Source of the DNA: Deltaproteobacteria bacterium
Lineage (GTDB): Bacteria; Desulfobacterota; Desulfuromonadia; Desulfuromonadales; Geopsychrobacteraceae
DNA: 45,712 bases
Assembly (NCBI GenBank): GCA_024280485.1
Contig: JAJRQB010000040.1
Span: 1-45,712 of the forward strand
Reading direction: 5' to 3'
Within the stretch, counting starts at the first letter, position 1. Each line of letters begins with the position of its first letter. Positions 15,149 to 23,637 of the stretch are shown here, piece after piece. The notes under the pieces are model-generated. The model worked only from the letters and a program-made list of their open reading frames with translations, had not been told where the DNA came from and ran no database searches. The position numbers and the translations under genes are program-made.

Positions 15149-18100
15149 ATGAAAGGGATGATTGCCTGGTTTGCCAACAACCCGGTAGCCGCTAACCTTC
15201 TCATGGTCATCATCCTCTGCAGCGGCATCTGGTCGGTGCTAGAGTTGGTCCCGTTGGAGGTCTTTCCAGAGTTCGATCGAGATGCCGTCACCATTGATTT
15301 ACGCTATCGAGGGGCCACACCGGCAGAGGTAGAAGAAGCTGTTGTCGTCCGGGTTGAGGAGGCCATCGCCTCGCTCCAGGGGGTAAAAGAGATGATCTCC
15401 ACTGCCCGCGAGGGGAGCGGACAAATCCGGATTGACGTTGAGAAAGGCACCGATCCTCGTGAATTACTCGATGATATCAAAAATGAAGTCGACTCCATAA
15501 CGACCTTCCCCGATGATGTCGAGCGGCCCAACTATAAGGTTGTACAATTCAGACGCGAAGTTATCTCGGTCGTCGTCGCCGGGGCTCTCCCTGAGGCTGA
15601 GATCCGACGCCTCGGCGAACTTATCCGTGATGATCTGACGGCCTTACCGAATATCAGTCAGGCCGACCTTGTCGCAGTGCGCCCTTATGAGATGTCGATC
15701 GAAGTCAATCAGGAAACCCTCGAGAGTTACAATTTGAGTTTCGATGATATCGTCCGCGCAATTCGACGCTCTTCTGTCGATCTCCCCGCAGGCGCAATAA
15801 AAACCAGTGGGGGTGAAATATTACTCCGTACTCGTGGTCAGGCCTACAGCGCGGAGCAATATGCGCAAATTACGATACGCAGCAATCTGGATGGCACTCG
15901 ACTACTGCTCGCCGATCTCGCCCTGATTCGTGACGGCTTTGATGAAGATCCGCTCTTTGCCTTGTTTAATGGTCGCCCTGCAGTTCTGATTGAAATTTAT
16001 CGCACCGGGGACCAAAGTGCTTTGGATATTGGCAAGGCGGTCAGAGATTATGTTGCAGAGAAACAGCAACAACTGCCAGAAGGAATCAGCCTCGACTATT
16101 GGCGTGACCGCTCACGCATTGTCAAACTGCGCCTCAACACGCTCCTCAATAACGCCATTCAGGGCGGCATCCTGATCTTTTGCGTTCTGGCACTCTTTCT
16201 ACGCTTTTCTATTGCTATCTGGGTTTGTGTCGGCATCCCGATCAGTTTTATGGGGGCATTGATATTGATGCCGATATTTGGCGTCACGATCAACCTGGTC
16301 AGCCTCTTTGCCTTTATTCTTGTGCTGGGAATGGTTGTCGATGATGCGATTATTACCGGCGAGAACATCTATTCCCACCTGAAGAAGCACGGTGAGTCGG
16401 TCGATTCGGTCATCCGTGGCGCACAGGAAGTAGCTGTTCCGGTCACCTTCGGCCTGCTGACAACAGTTGCGGCATTTCTCCCACTCCTCTTCATGGAAGG
16501 CCGTCGCGGCCCGATCTTCGCGCAGATTCCGCTGATTATTATCCCGGTGCTCTGTTTCTCATGGATCGAATCAAAACTTATTCTTCCAGCACACCTGCGT
16601 CACGTGCAAATGGTGAAAAAGCATAAGGGCCCCCTTATCCGGCTCCAGGAACGGATTGCAAATACTCTGGAAACGTTCATCCAGACGCTCTATCAACCGG
16701 TCCTGAAAATGGCCTTGAATCGGCGCTTGCTGACCTTTGCCCTGTTTACCACTGCCGTAGTCATTATCGTCAGCTTTGTCGTCAGCGGACGTTACGGCTA
16801 TACATTCTTTCCGCGCATCCAGAGTGAAACGGCCCGCGCAACCTTGGTCATGCCATCTGGCACCTCTATCGAACAAACACGTAGCCATATTGAGCGAATC
16901 GGCGAAGTTGCAACTCAGCTACAGCAAAAATATCAGGAGCCAGATGGCTCAGGTTCGCTGGTGCGAAATATCCTCATCAGTATCGGCTGGAGTGGCGGCG
17001 GGCACCCTGGCATCAGTGGCAATCCCGAGATCGGTCAGGTCACCCTTGAACTGGTGCCACCTGAAGATCGGCTAAGCCCTGTCACCACCAGCGAAATTGT
17101 CCGTGAATGGCGCAAACAGATCGGGGTTATCCCAGGAGTGAAGGAGTTGACCTTCCGTGCCGAGATCGGCCGCAGTGGCAACCCCATTGATGTTCAGTTG
17201 ACAGGAGCTGACTTCAAACAACTCACGCAGGTCGCAACAGAGATCAAAAGCCGCTTGAGCGAATATCCCGGTGTCTACGATGTCCAGGACAGTTTCGATC
17301 AGGGGAAACAGGAGATCCAGATACGCCTTAAGCCCGAAGCCGAACTTCTCGGGCTTAAGGCAATTGACTTAGGTCAGCAAGTACGTACAGCATTCTTCGG
17401 CGCTGAAGCACAACGGATACAGCGTGGTCGAGATGATGTCAGAGTCATGATCCGCTACCCGAAACAACAACGACAAACAGCCTCAAGTCTTGAGAACATG
17501 AAAATCCGCACCCCCGGCGGTGTTGATGTCCCTTTCCGTCAGGTAGCAGACCTTGAGCTCGGTACCGGTTATTCGACCATCCGCAGGGTTGATCGAAACC
17601 GTGCTGTCAATGTCACGGCTGATGTCGAAAAAGAGCGGGTAGATGTTAACCGAGTAGCAGCAGATCTCCGGATATTTATTGACGAGCTGCTCCTCGACCA
17701 TCCTGGCGTGCGCTACAGCTTTGAAGGAGAACTGCGCGAGCAAAGCGAATCGGTCGGCAGCCTGCTCTACGGGGTCGGTTTTGTTCTTTTTCCGATTTAC
17801 GGACTGCTGGCAATCCCGTTTAAGTCTTACTTGCAACCGCTCATGGTTATGCTGGTCATTCCCTATAGCGTCGGTGGCGCGATCATTGGACATATGCTGA
17901 TGGGGATGAATCTCAGCTTCATGAGCATGCTCGGCGTTCTGGCGCTCTGCGGAGTGGTCGTTAACGACAGCCTGGTTCTGGTCGACTATATCAATCGGCG
18001 GCGGCGTGAAGGGATGCCACTTGAAGACGCGGTCATGGCCGCTGGCGGCGCACGTTTTCGGCCGATCCTGCTGACCTCGCTGACCACTTTTCTCGGTCTG

Positions 18101-18274
18101 TTGCCGCTGCTGCTTGAGACCAGCACTCAAGCCCAATTTCTGATCCCGATGGCCGTTTCACTCGGTTTCGGCATCCTCTTTGGAACTTTCCTCAGCCTGC
18201 TGCTGGTACCAGCCAGTTATCTGATTCTGGAAGACATAATAGGGTTCTTCAAAAAAATTCGTCTGCAGCATTGA
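15149..18274 (+). CDS. RND family efflux permease (AcrB/MexB superfamily)
   Basis: A 1041-aa inner-membrane proton-driven exporter of normal length. The N-terminal helix is followed by porter-domain sequence (RGATPAEVEEAVVVRVEEAI), a first membrane block (about 330-480) and a second (about 865-1030). The GMVVDDAIITGENIY stretch in helix 4 carries the Asp pair of the proton relay. The second half repeats this with GVVVNDSLVLVDYINRRR. It lacks long signatures of heavy-metal (CusA-type) exporters, so a hydrophobic/amphiphilic substrate pump is likely, but the substrate is not shown. It is co-transcribed with the adaptor gene (1-base gap). The next gene starts 87 bases later. Confidence 0.94.
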   Translation: MKGMIAWFANNPVAANLLMVIILCSGIWSVLELVPLEVFPEFDRDAVTIDLRYRGATPAEVEEAVVVRVEEAIASLQGVKEMISTAREGSGQIRIDVEKGTDPRELLDDIKNEVDSITTFPDDVERPNYKVVQFRREVISVVVAGALPEAEIRRLGELIRDDLTALPNISQADLVAVRPYEMSIEVNQETLESYNLSFDDIVRAIRRSSVDLPAGAIKTSGGEILLRTRGQAYSAEQYAQITIRSNLDGTRLLLADLALIRDGFDEDPLFALFNGRPAVLIEIYRTGDQSALDIGKAVRDYVAEKQQQLPEGISLDYWRDRSRIVKLRLNTLLNNAIQGGILIFCVLALFLRFSIAIWVCVGIPISFMGALILMPIFGVTINLVSLFAFILVLGMVVDDAIITGENIYSHLKKHGESVDSVIRGAQEVAVPVTFGLLTTVAAFLPLLFMEGRRGPIFAQIPLIIIPVLCFSWIESKLILPAHLRHVQMVKKHKGPLIRLQERIANTLETFIQTLYQPVLKMALNRRLLTFALFTTAVVIIVSFVVSGRYGYTFFPRIQSETARATLVMPSGTSIEQTRSHIERIGEVATQLQQKYQEPDGSGSLVRNILISIGWSGGGHPGISGNPEIGQVTLELVPPEDRLSPVTTSEIVREWRKQIGVIPGVKELTFRAEIGRSGNPIDVQLTGADFKQLTQVATEIKSRLSEYPGVYDVQDSFDQGKQEIQIRLKPEAELLGLKAIDLGQQVRTAFFGAEAQRIQRGRDDVRVMIRYPKQQRQTASSLENMKIRTPGGVDVPFRQVADLELGTGYSTIRRVDRNRAVNVTADVEKERVDVNRVAADLRIFIDELLLDHPGVRYSFEGELREQSESVGSLLYGVGFVLFPIYGLLAIPFKSYLQPLMVMLVIPYSVGGAIIGHMLMGMNLSFMSMLGVLALCGVVVNDSLVLVDYINRRRREGMPLEDAVMAAGGARFRPILLTSLTTFLGLLPLLLETSTQAQFLIPMAVSLGFGILFGTFLSLLLVPASYLILEDIIGFFKKIRLQH

Positions 18275-18361
18275 TCTGCGGCAATGACCTCAATAGATAT
18301 TCGAGTATGCTAGGCTGACTTTTCACTTATCTCTATTCTTCTTACCCTACGGAGAAATTTC

Positions 18362-19729
18362 ATGGACTATGTCCTGCCGGTCTTTGCTGGTTTTATTGCC
18401 CTTGCCTCGATTGCCCTCTCCCCCAAAGTCAGTACCGAGGGCGCTTTTTTTAAGGGACTCAGGGCCGATGGTCGTCAACCCAGCCTGCTGACCCTGACCT
18501 TCTCCCAGGTTACCACCTGGATCTTCGCCCGCTCACTGATGAATGCCGCTATCCTCGGGTTTTATTACGGCATCTGGGGCACCCTGGCGTACGCTTTCTA
18601 TTACTTCTCTTTTCTGACCGGCGGCAAAATTGTCGACAGCCTGCGTTTCGAACATGGCTGTGAGAGCGTTCAGGATTTTCTGCGTCAACGTTTCGGACAC
18701 TGGGGCACCGGCTGCTTCAATCTGGTGGTTGCAGTCCGCCTGATCAGTGAAGTCTTTGCCAACCTGCTGGTCATCGGCATCCTCTTCGGAGTTGCCGGCA
18801 CCAAGGGCTATACCCTGACAATTCTTGCCTTTGCAGCCATCACTCTTTTCTATTCGATGATGGGTGGACTTCAGGCCTCTCTACGCACCGACCTGTTTCA
18901 GATGATTATCTTTCTCGGTACCTTGATCCTGCTGGTCGGCCTGGTGGTCACCGGCAACAACGTCGAGCTGAACGATCTATGGTTTAAGGATTTTGTTATC
19001 AATCAGCCAGGGCCTGTGCTGATGCTGGTCGCATTGCTGCAGATCTGGAGTTACCCGATGCACGATCCGGTCATGATGGATCGCGGTTTTCTCGCCGATC
19101 GTGAGACGACCCGCAAGAGTTTCCTGCATGCCTGCTGGATCAGTGTTATCTGCATTCTGGCCTTCGGTTGCCTCGGTGTTCTGGCTGGCGCCAATATGAT
19201 CACCGGGGAATCGATGAATGCCACCTTGGCGCGTCTGCTCGGCGATGTTCCGATGCTGTTCTTCAGTGCCTGCCTGATTATCTCTGCTATGTCGACCCTC
19301 GACAGCACCCTCTCCAGCTCAGCCAAATTGATTGCCGCCGATATGGGTGTCCTCAAGATGAACCTGCTGAACGGCCGACTGGTGATGCTGGTTTTCATGC
19401 TCCTCGGCCTGTTACTGGTCTTCATGGGGAATAAAGACCTGTTCAGCGCGGTTGCGGTCAGTGGTACCGCTTCAATGTACCTGACACCGGTGATCTTCTT
19501 TTCGCTGTGGGGGAAACGGCTTAACATCCCAATCTGGAGTTACCTTGGATCTTTTGTCCTGGCCCTTGGTGGCGCTATCCTCTACTTCACCGAATCGAGT
19601 GGCCACAGCGCCATGCTCGGCGATATCCACAAGTACACCAAACTCCTCTGGATCTGCCTGACGATCCTGATCGGCGGTAACCTGATGTTCTGGTTTGGTG
19701 GCCTACTGAATCGGGATAAAGTGAATTGA
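18362..19729 (+). CDS. Sodium:solute symporter family (SSS) transporter
   Basis: A 455-aa inner-membrane protein with about 12-13 hydrophobic helices. Its layout matches SSS (LeuT-fold) symporters: the first helix and STEGAFF loop, SQVTTWIFARS in the helix where SSS proteins bind sodium, FYSMMGGLQASLRTDLFQM (the conserved GGxxAxxxTD region), and MSTLDSTLSSSAKLIAAD, the Ser/Thr-rich sodium-site helix. The substrate cannot be deduced; sugars, organic acids and amino acids are all possible. A GGAGAAA ribosome-binding site precedes the ATG. The metallophosphoesterase gene starts 7 bases after its stop, suggesting a common transcript. Confidence 0.87.
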   Translation: MDYVLPVFAGFIALASIALSPKVSTEGAFFKGLRADGRQPSLLTLTFSQVTTWIFARSLMNAAILGFYYGIWGTLAYAFYYFSFLTGGKIVDSLRFEHGCESVQDFLRQRFGHWGTGCFNLVVAVRLISEVFANLLVIGILFGVAGTKGYTLTILAFAAITLFYSMMGGLQASLRTDLFQMIIFLGTLILLVGLVVTGNNVELNDLWFKDFVINQPGPVLMLVALLQIWSYPMHDPVMMDRGFLADRETTRKSFLHACWISVICILAFGCLGVLAGANMITGESMNATLARLLGDVPMLFFSACLIISAMSTLDSTLSSSAKLIAADMGVLKMNLLNGRLVMLVFMLLGLLLVFMGNKDLFSAVAVSGTASMYLTPVIFFSLWGKRLNIPIWSYLGSFVLALGGAILYFTESSGHSAMLGDIHKYTKLLWICLTILIGGNLMFWFGGLLNRDKVN

Positions 19730-19736
19730 ATCAAAC

Positions 19737-20579
19737 ATGAATACACCAGTTCTGGATATCGGCACCTTTACCGAATCACTGCTCATCTTCGGCGGACCCT
19801 ATAGCAACCTCGCGGCGACCCAGACGATGCGGGATGAAGCAGAGCGATTACAAATTCCGCCCCAGCGCATCATTTGCACCGGCGATCTGGTTGCCTATTG
19901 CGCTCGGCCGCAAGAGACCGTCGATCTCATTCGGGATTGGGGAATCCATGTGGTGCTGGGAAATTGCGAGGAATCACTCGCTGCTCGAGCTATCGACTGC
20001 GGCTGTGGCTTCGAGACCGGAACCGCTTGTTCACTGCTCTCAGTCGAATGGTACCACTACGCCGCCCAACGTATTGATGAGGCCACCCGCATTTGGTTTA
20101 CGACACTACCTAAGGCCCTGAAGCTTAATTTCCAAAATCATCGCGTACAGGTTGTTCACGGCACTCCAACCAGAATCAACCAGTTTATTTTCGCTTCAAC
20201 AGACCAAAATGAAAAACTTCAGGAATTGAAAACTCTCGAATGCGACATTCTGATCGCCGGACACTGCGGCATCCCATTCGGCGAAAGCATCGACAATAAG
20301 TACTGGTTGAACGCCGGAGTGATCGGCATGCCAGCCAATGATGGCACCCCCGACGGCTGGTACATGCTACTGGACGGCAGCAACGGTAGTTGTCGCACCA
20401 GCTGGCACCGCCTCACCTATCCCGCCGCACAAACCGCCACAGAAATGCAAAGCGCCGGACTGAAAAGCGGCTACGCCGAGACGATCCTCACCGGATTCTG
20501 GCCGAGTGAAGACGTACTCCCGAAACAGGAGAAAAAGCAGCGCGGGAAAGCATTTCAACCTGCACCTCTCAATTTGTAG
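19737..20579 (+). CDS. Metallophosphoesterase-like protein with altered metal site
   Basis: A 280-aa protein of the calcineurin-like phosphoesterase fold. The usual D-x-H-G-N motif is replaced by G20-P-Y22-S-N24. GD is kept (D50); GNH is GNC (N76, C77); the VHG histidine is kept (H141); GHxH is reduced to GHCG (H176). A cysteine-rich DCGCGFETGTAC segment (87-98) and NAGVIGMPANDGTPDGW follow. Several ligands of one metal site are therefore missing, so activity or metal choice may differ. I recall a family of similar proteins with the same substitutions, which argues against random decay. It follows the symporter gene by 7 bases with a weak ribosome-binding site. Confidence 0.75.
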   Translation: MNTPVLDIGTFTESLLIFGGPYSNLAATQTMRDEAERLQIPPQRIICTGDLVAYCARPQETVDLIRDWGIHVVLGNCEESLAARAIDCGCGFETGTACSLLSVEWYHYAAQRIDEATRIWFTTLPKALKLNFQNHRVQVVHGTPTRINQFIFASTDQNEKLQELKTLECDILIAGHCGIPFGESIDNKYWLNAGVIGMPANDGTPDGWYMLLDGSNGSCRTSWHRLTYPAAQTATEMQSAGLKSGYAETILTGFWPSEDVLPKQEKKQRGKAFQPAPLNL

Positions 20580-20888
20580 AATGTGCAAAAACTGTGGCAG
20601 ACATATCAGGTGGCAGCGGGCGCATATTGTTTGCGACTTTGGCCGTTTCTCCCTATAGCAACCTTGACTATCGGAGTTGGGGGTGCAAGACCAACCACCA
20701 TCTCCTGCCCAACTCAAATCAAACCTGAGCGACCACTCAAATAGAGGATGATATTTTTAAGTTTAGTGATTCTTACCAAGCTATCGCCTCTCCTTTACTT
20801 GTCGCCAAAACCTAGTATAATCTTTTTCACATTAGCCAACCTTCATGTACATATAAATGGTGTATTTAAGCCTCAGATTGAGAAGACA
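20580..20888. other. Long leader/intergenic region before the pseudopilin gene
   Basis: 309 bases with no credible gene. It holds a long-range inverted repeat (20674-20681 with 20708-20715), an overlapping competing stem, and a run of GGTGGCAGCGGG-type G-rich sequence near 20611. I could not match it to a riboswitch class. If the upstream ATG at 20748 is used, the coding region begins inside this stretch. Confidence 0.45.
20674..20715 (+). repeat. Inverted repeat with two mutually exclusive stems
   Basis: GAGTTGGG (20674-20681) pairs perfectly with CCCAACTC (20708-20715). The inner GTTGG (20676-20680) can instead pair with CCAAC (20691-20695). No T tract follows, so it is not a simple terminator; it could be a leader switch or processing site. 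Confidence 0.4.
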
Positions 20889-21479
20889 ATGTATATCTAT
20901 CACTGGGACTCTAATCAGACTCGATTCCTGACGTGGCTTGGCTATCTAAACCACGCTGGCACTCACAACACCTGCCGACGGTTAACACGGCCTTCTTCAG
21001 CTGCACATCCTACAGGGGGGAAAAGCACAAATTGTGCTGCTGGATTCACTCTCATGGAGCTCCTCCTCGCAATAGCGATTATCGGCATCCTCTCCGCAAT
21101 CGCTGTTCCAGTGTATACTGGCTACATCGCTGGGGTCGATAAAGATAAAGCCATCTTTGAAATCAAAACCCTCGAATTAGAGATCAGTATGTTTTATGCC
21201 GAAAACAACCGATACCCGTCTTCACTAGCGGAAATTGGTAAGGAGAATCTCCTTGATCCCTGGGGAAACCCCTATAAATACCTGAATATCGCAGATGACA
21301 GCCCGAGCCCTGGGAAATTGCGCAAAGATCACGCCCTGGTACCCATCAATACAGATTATGATCTCTACAGCATAGGCCCCGACGGGAAGACAGCCTCCCC
21401 ACTGACCTCAAAAAACAGTCATGACGATATCGTGCGGGCGAATAACGGTGGTTACGTCGGGCTCGGCATTAACTACTGA
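20889..21479 (+). CDS. Type II secretion/type IV pilus pseudopilin (GspG-like)
   Basis: A prepilin-like protein (196 aa from this start). The class III signal is clear: G52, cleavage, then F-T-L-M-E with Glu at mature position 5 and a hydrophobic helix (LLLAIAIIGILSAIAVPVY). The C-terminal part (DPWGNPYKYLN, DYDLYSIGPDGK) matches the GspG/type II major pseudopilin pattern, including its calcium-loop region. The start is uncertain: there is no ATG, GTG or TTG in frame close to the cleavage site, so the nearest canonical start gives a 52-residue leader, far longer than usual. A further in-frame ATG lies at 20748. The gene is followed after 7 bases by an HD-GYP phosphodiesterase. Confidence 0.75.
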   Translation: MYIYHWDSNQTRFLTWLGYLNHAGTHNTCRRLTRPSSAAHPTGGKSTNCAAGFTLMELLLAIAIIGILSAIAVPVYTGYIAGVDKDKAIFEIKTLELEISMFYAENNRYPSSLAEIGKENLLDPWGNPYKYLNIADDSPSPGKLRKDHALVPINTDYDLYSIGPDGKTASPLTSKNSHDDIVRANNGGYVGLGINY

Positions 21480-21486
21480 TCCCCTT

Positions 21487-23637
21487 ATGAAACAAAAACT
21501 AGACATATCAGTTTTCACCAGTCCTCTGGTCCGACGTATTTTTCTTATTTTTGTAATCTGCGCACTCGGGCCGGTTCTTAGCCTGACATTTGTGACCTAC
21601 TGGCAAGTGACTGAGCAACTGGAGCAGCAGCTCCAACAAAGGTTGCGTCATGCCAGCAAAAACATCGGAATGTCGATCTTTGATTCCCTCTCCGACTTTG
21701 AATCTGAGCTGACTGGGTTGAGCGATGCCCTGCTAAAAAAAACCGCAAATTCTGTTCTGGAAACGCAGGACCTTATGAGTGCCGCCGAGAAAGACAAAAT
21801 ACTCGCGCTAGCTGTTGTCAAAGAGAACGCTCCCCCCCTGCTCCTTCTAGGAGCTCTTTCCAAACCACCTATCTTGCCCGAGCTGGCAAGCGAATCAACG
21901 CTCTTTTTTTCCCCAGGAGGCAATGAGGGAGCGAACATTTTCATGACGGTGCCACGAGGCCTGTCGGTAACAGCAGGTGAGCACTTGATGGCCAAATTAA
22001 AACCATCTCAAATTTGGGAACAACCACTCAGAGCCTTACCTTCAGCGGCTAAGGTGAGTATTCTGGCTCCTGATGGCAATTCAGTGTTTTCGTCGGCTAT
22101 TTTCCCAGCAGACATTGAAATAAAAACCCTATCGCTCTCAAGGAAACTCTCGACCGGGCAATTTGAATGGCGCGACAGTCAGCAAAATTACCTGGCAAGT
22201 TATTGGACTCTCTTCCTTAAGGGTAAGTTTTCTTCGGACAATCTGGTGGTATTGATTATCGAGGAGAAAAAACATGCCGTCGCCTCGGTCAGCCGTTTTT
22301 CACAGTTTTTCCTTTTGGTTAGTACACTTACCATGCTGCTGGTCCTGTTTTTCAGCAGTATTTATGTCCGGCGTACCCTCTATCCGCTGGCAGAGCTACA
22401 ACGCGGAACCCGCTTGATTGGCGAAGGTGATTTCTCACAACGTGTCTCGGTGGAGAGTCAGGACGAATTCAGAGAACTCGCCGATTCTTTCAATGTAATG
22501 GCAACACGTATAGAGAATCATGTTCAAAGCCTCGATCAAACCAGTCAGACGGTCCGATTAATTCTTGCCGCCCTTGATCGTGAAAAATTGATTACCACGG
22601 TACTTGAACAAATAAATAAAACTATTCCCTGCGCACAAACAGCCGTTTCACTTCTGGAGCCTGACTGCACCGATACAATTCAAACACACACTCTCTCTCC
22701 AAAAGGGTCCGGGGAACAGATCAAAGAGTCATTTGAAATTCTGAGTGATGAAGAAATCCAAGGGCTGATAGATGCCGGAGACTATCTCTTACTCGACTCC
22801 ATGGAGACATTCCCCAACTTGCTCGCTTCTCTCTTACCAGATGAAGACTGCAGCTTTTTATGCCTGCCTCTGCAACACAATGGAACGCTTAACGGAAGCA
22901 TCAACTTAAAGTTATCGGGGGAACGGTCAGTAACACCTGAGGCCCTTTTGCCAGCCCGGCAGATTGCCGACCAGGTCGTCATCGCGCTTGATAACATCCG
23001 ATTGGTGGAAGAACTGGACCAATTGAACTGGGGAACCCTCCAGGCCCTGGCGAGAACCGTGGATGCTAATTCACCATGGACCGCAGGTCATTCTGAACGG
23101 GTTGCCGTGTTGGCTTTAAAAATTGGTGAAAAATTTGGACTGAATTCATCAGAACTAGATTTTCTGCATCGCGGTGCCCTGCTCCACGACATCGGGAAGA
23201 TCGGCAGCCCCACCACAATCCTCGACAAACCGGCAGCCCTGACCGATGACGAGTTCAAACTCCTCCAACAACACCCTGTTCTCGGGGCACAGATTCTCGA
23301 GCCGATCGGTATCTACAGGGTGATTATTCCTATGGTTCGGCATCACCATGAAAAGTATGACGGCTCAGGATATCCCGATGGCCTGGCCGGAACCGAAATT
23401 TGCCGGGATGCCAGAATCCTCATCATAGCGGACATCTTCGATGCTCTCAGTTCCCATCGCCCTTATCGACGCGGGTGGAAGCTCGATAAAGTACGAAACT
23501 ATCTGACGGAGAATTCCGGGATAATATTTGATCCAGAAATCTTGGCCACCTTCCTTAAAGAAGTGTTACCTGAACTCGACCTCAAGGACTATATGCCAGA
23601 GAATAAACTCGACGTTAAAGATCCAATCCTCACCTGA
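21487..23637 (+). CDS. Membrane HD-GYP c-di-GMP phosphodiesterase with HAMP and GAF-like domains
   Basis: A 716-aa inner-membrane signalling protein. Two transmembrane helices (about 18-38 and 270-292) flank a periplasmic sensor region. A HAMP domain (about 293-345, with ELQRGTRLIGEGDF) and a GAF-like region (about 365-510) lead to an HD-GYP domain. This has all key residues: HSER, H567-D568 in LLHDIGKIG, H619-H620-H621-E and G628-Y629-P630, then ADIFDALSSHRPYR. It should hydrolyse c-di-GMP, lowering the signal that favours surface life. The ATG at 21487 has no strong ribosome-binding site and lies 7 bases after the pseudopilin stop, so coupled translation is likely. The 3' end overlaps batD by 8 bases. 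Confidence 0.92.
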   Translation: MKQKLDISVFTSPLVRRIFLIFVICALGPVLSLTFVTYWQVTEQLEQQLQQRLRHASKNIGMSIFDSLSDFESELTGLSDALLKKTANSVLETQDLMSAAEKDKILALAVVKENAPPLLLLGALSKPPILPELASESTLFFSPGGNEGANIFMTVPRGLSVTAGEHLMAKLKPSQIWEQPLRALPSAAKVSILAPDGNSVFSSAIFPADIEIKTLSLSRKLSTGQFEWRDSQQNYLASYWTLFLKGKFSSDNLVVLIIEEKKHAVASVSRFSQFFLLVSTLTMLLVLFFSSIYVRRTLYPLAELQRGTRLIGEGDFSQRVSVESQDEFRELADSFNVMATRIENHVQSLDQTSQTVRLILAALDREKLITTVLEQINKTIPCAQTAVSLLEPDCTDTIQTHTLSPKGSGEQIKESFEILSDEEIQGLIDAGDYLLLDSMETFPNLLASLLPDEDCSFLCLPLQHNGTLNGSINLKLSGERSVTPEALLPARQIADQVVIALDNIRLVEELDQLNWGTLQALARTVDANSPWTAGHSERVAVLALKIGEKFGLNSSELDFLHRGALLHDIGKIGSPTTILDKPAALTDDEFKLLQQHPVLGAQILEPIGIYRVIIPMVRHHHEKYDGSGYPDGLAGTEICRDARILIIADIFDALSSHRPYRRGWKLDKVRNYLTENSGIIFDPEILATFLKEVLPELDLKDYMPENKLDVKDPILT

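Noticed and set aside
20580-20740. c-di-GMP (GEMM) riboswitch before the pseudopilin
   Set aside because: The conserved GEMM core segments could not be found on either strand; only unassigned stems are claimed.
23630-23637. A terminator between the HD-GYP and batD genes
   Set aside because: The two coding regions overlap tail-to-tail by 8 bases and no stem with a T tract is present.
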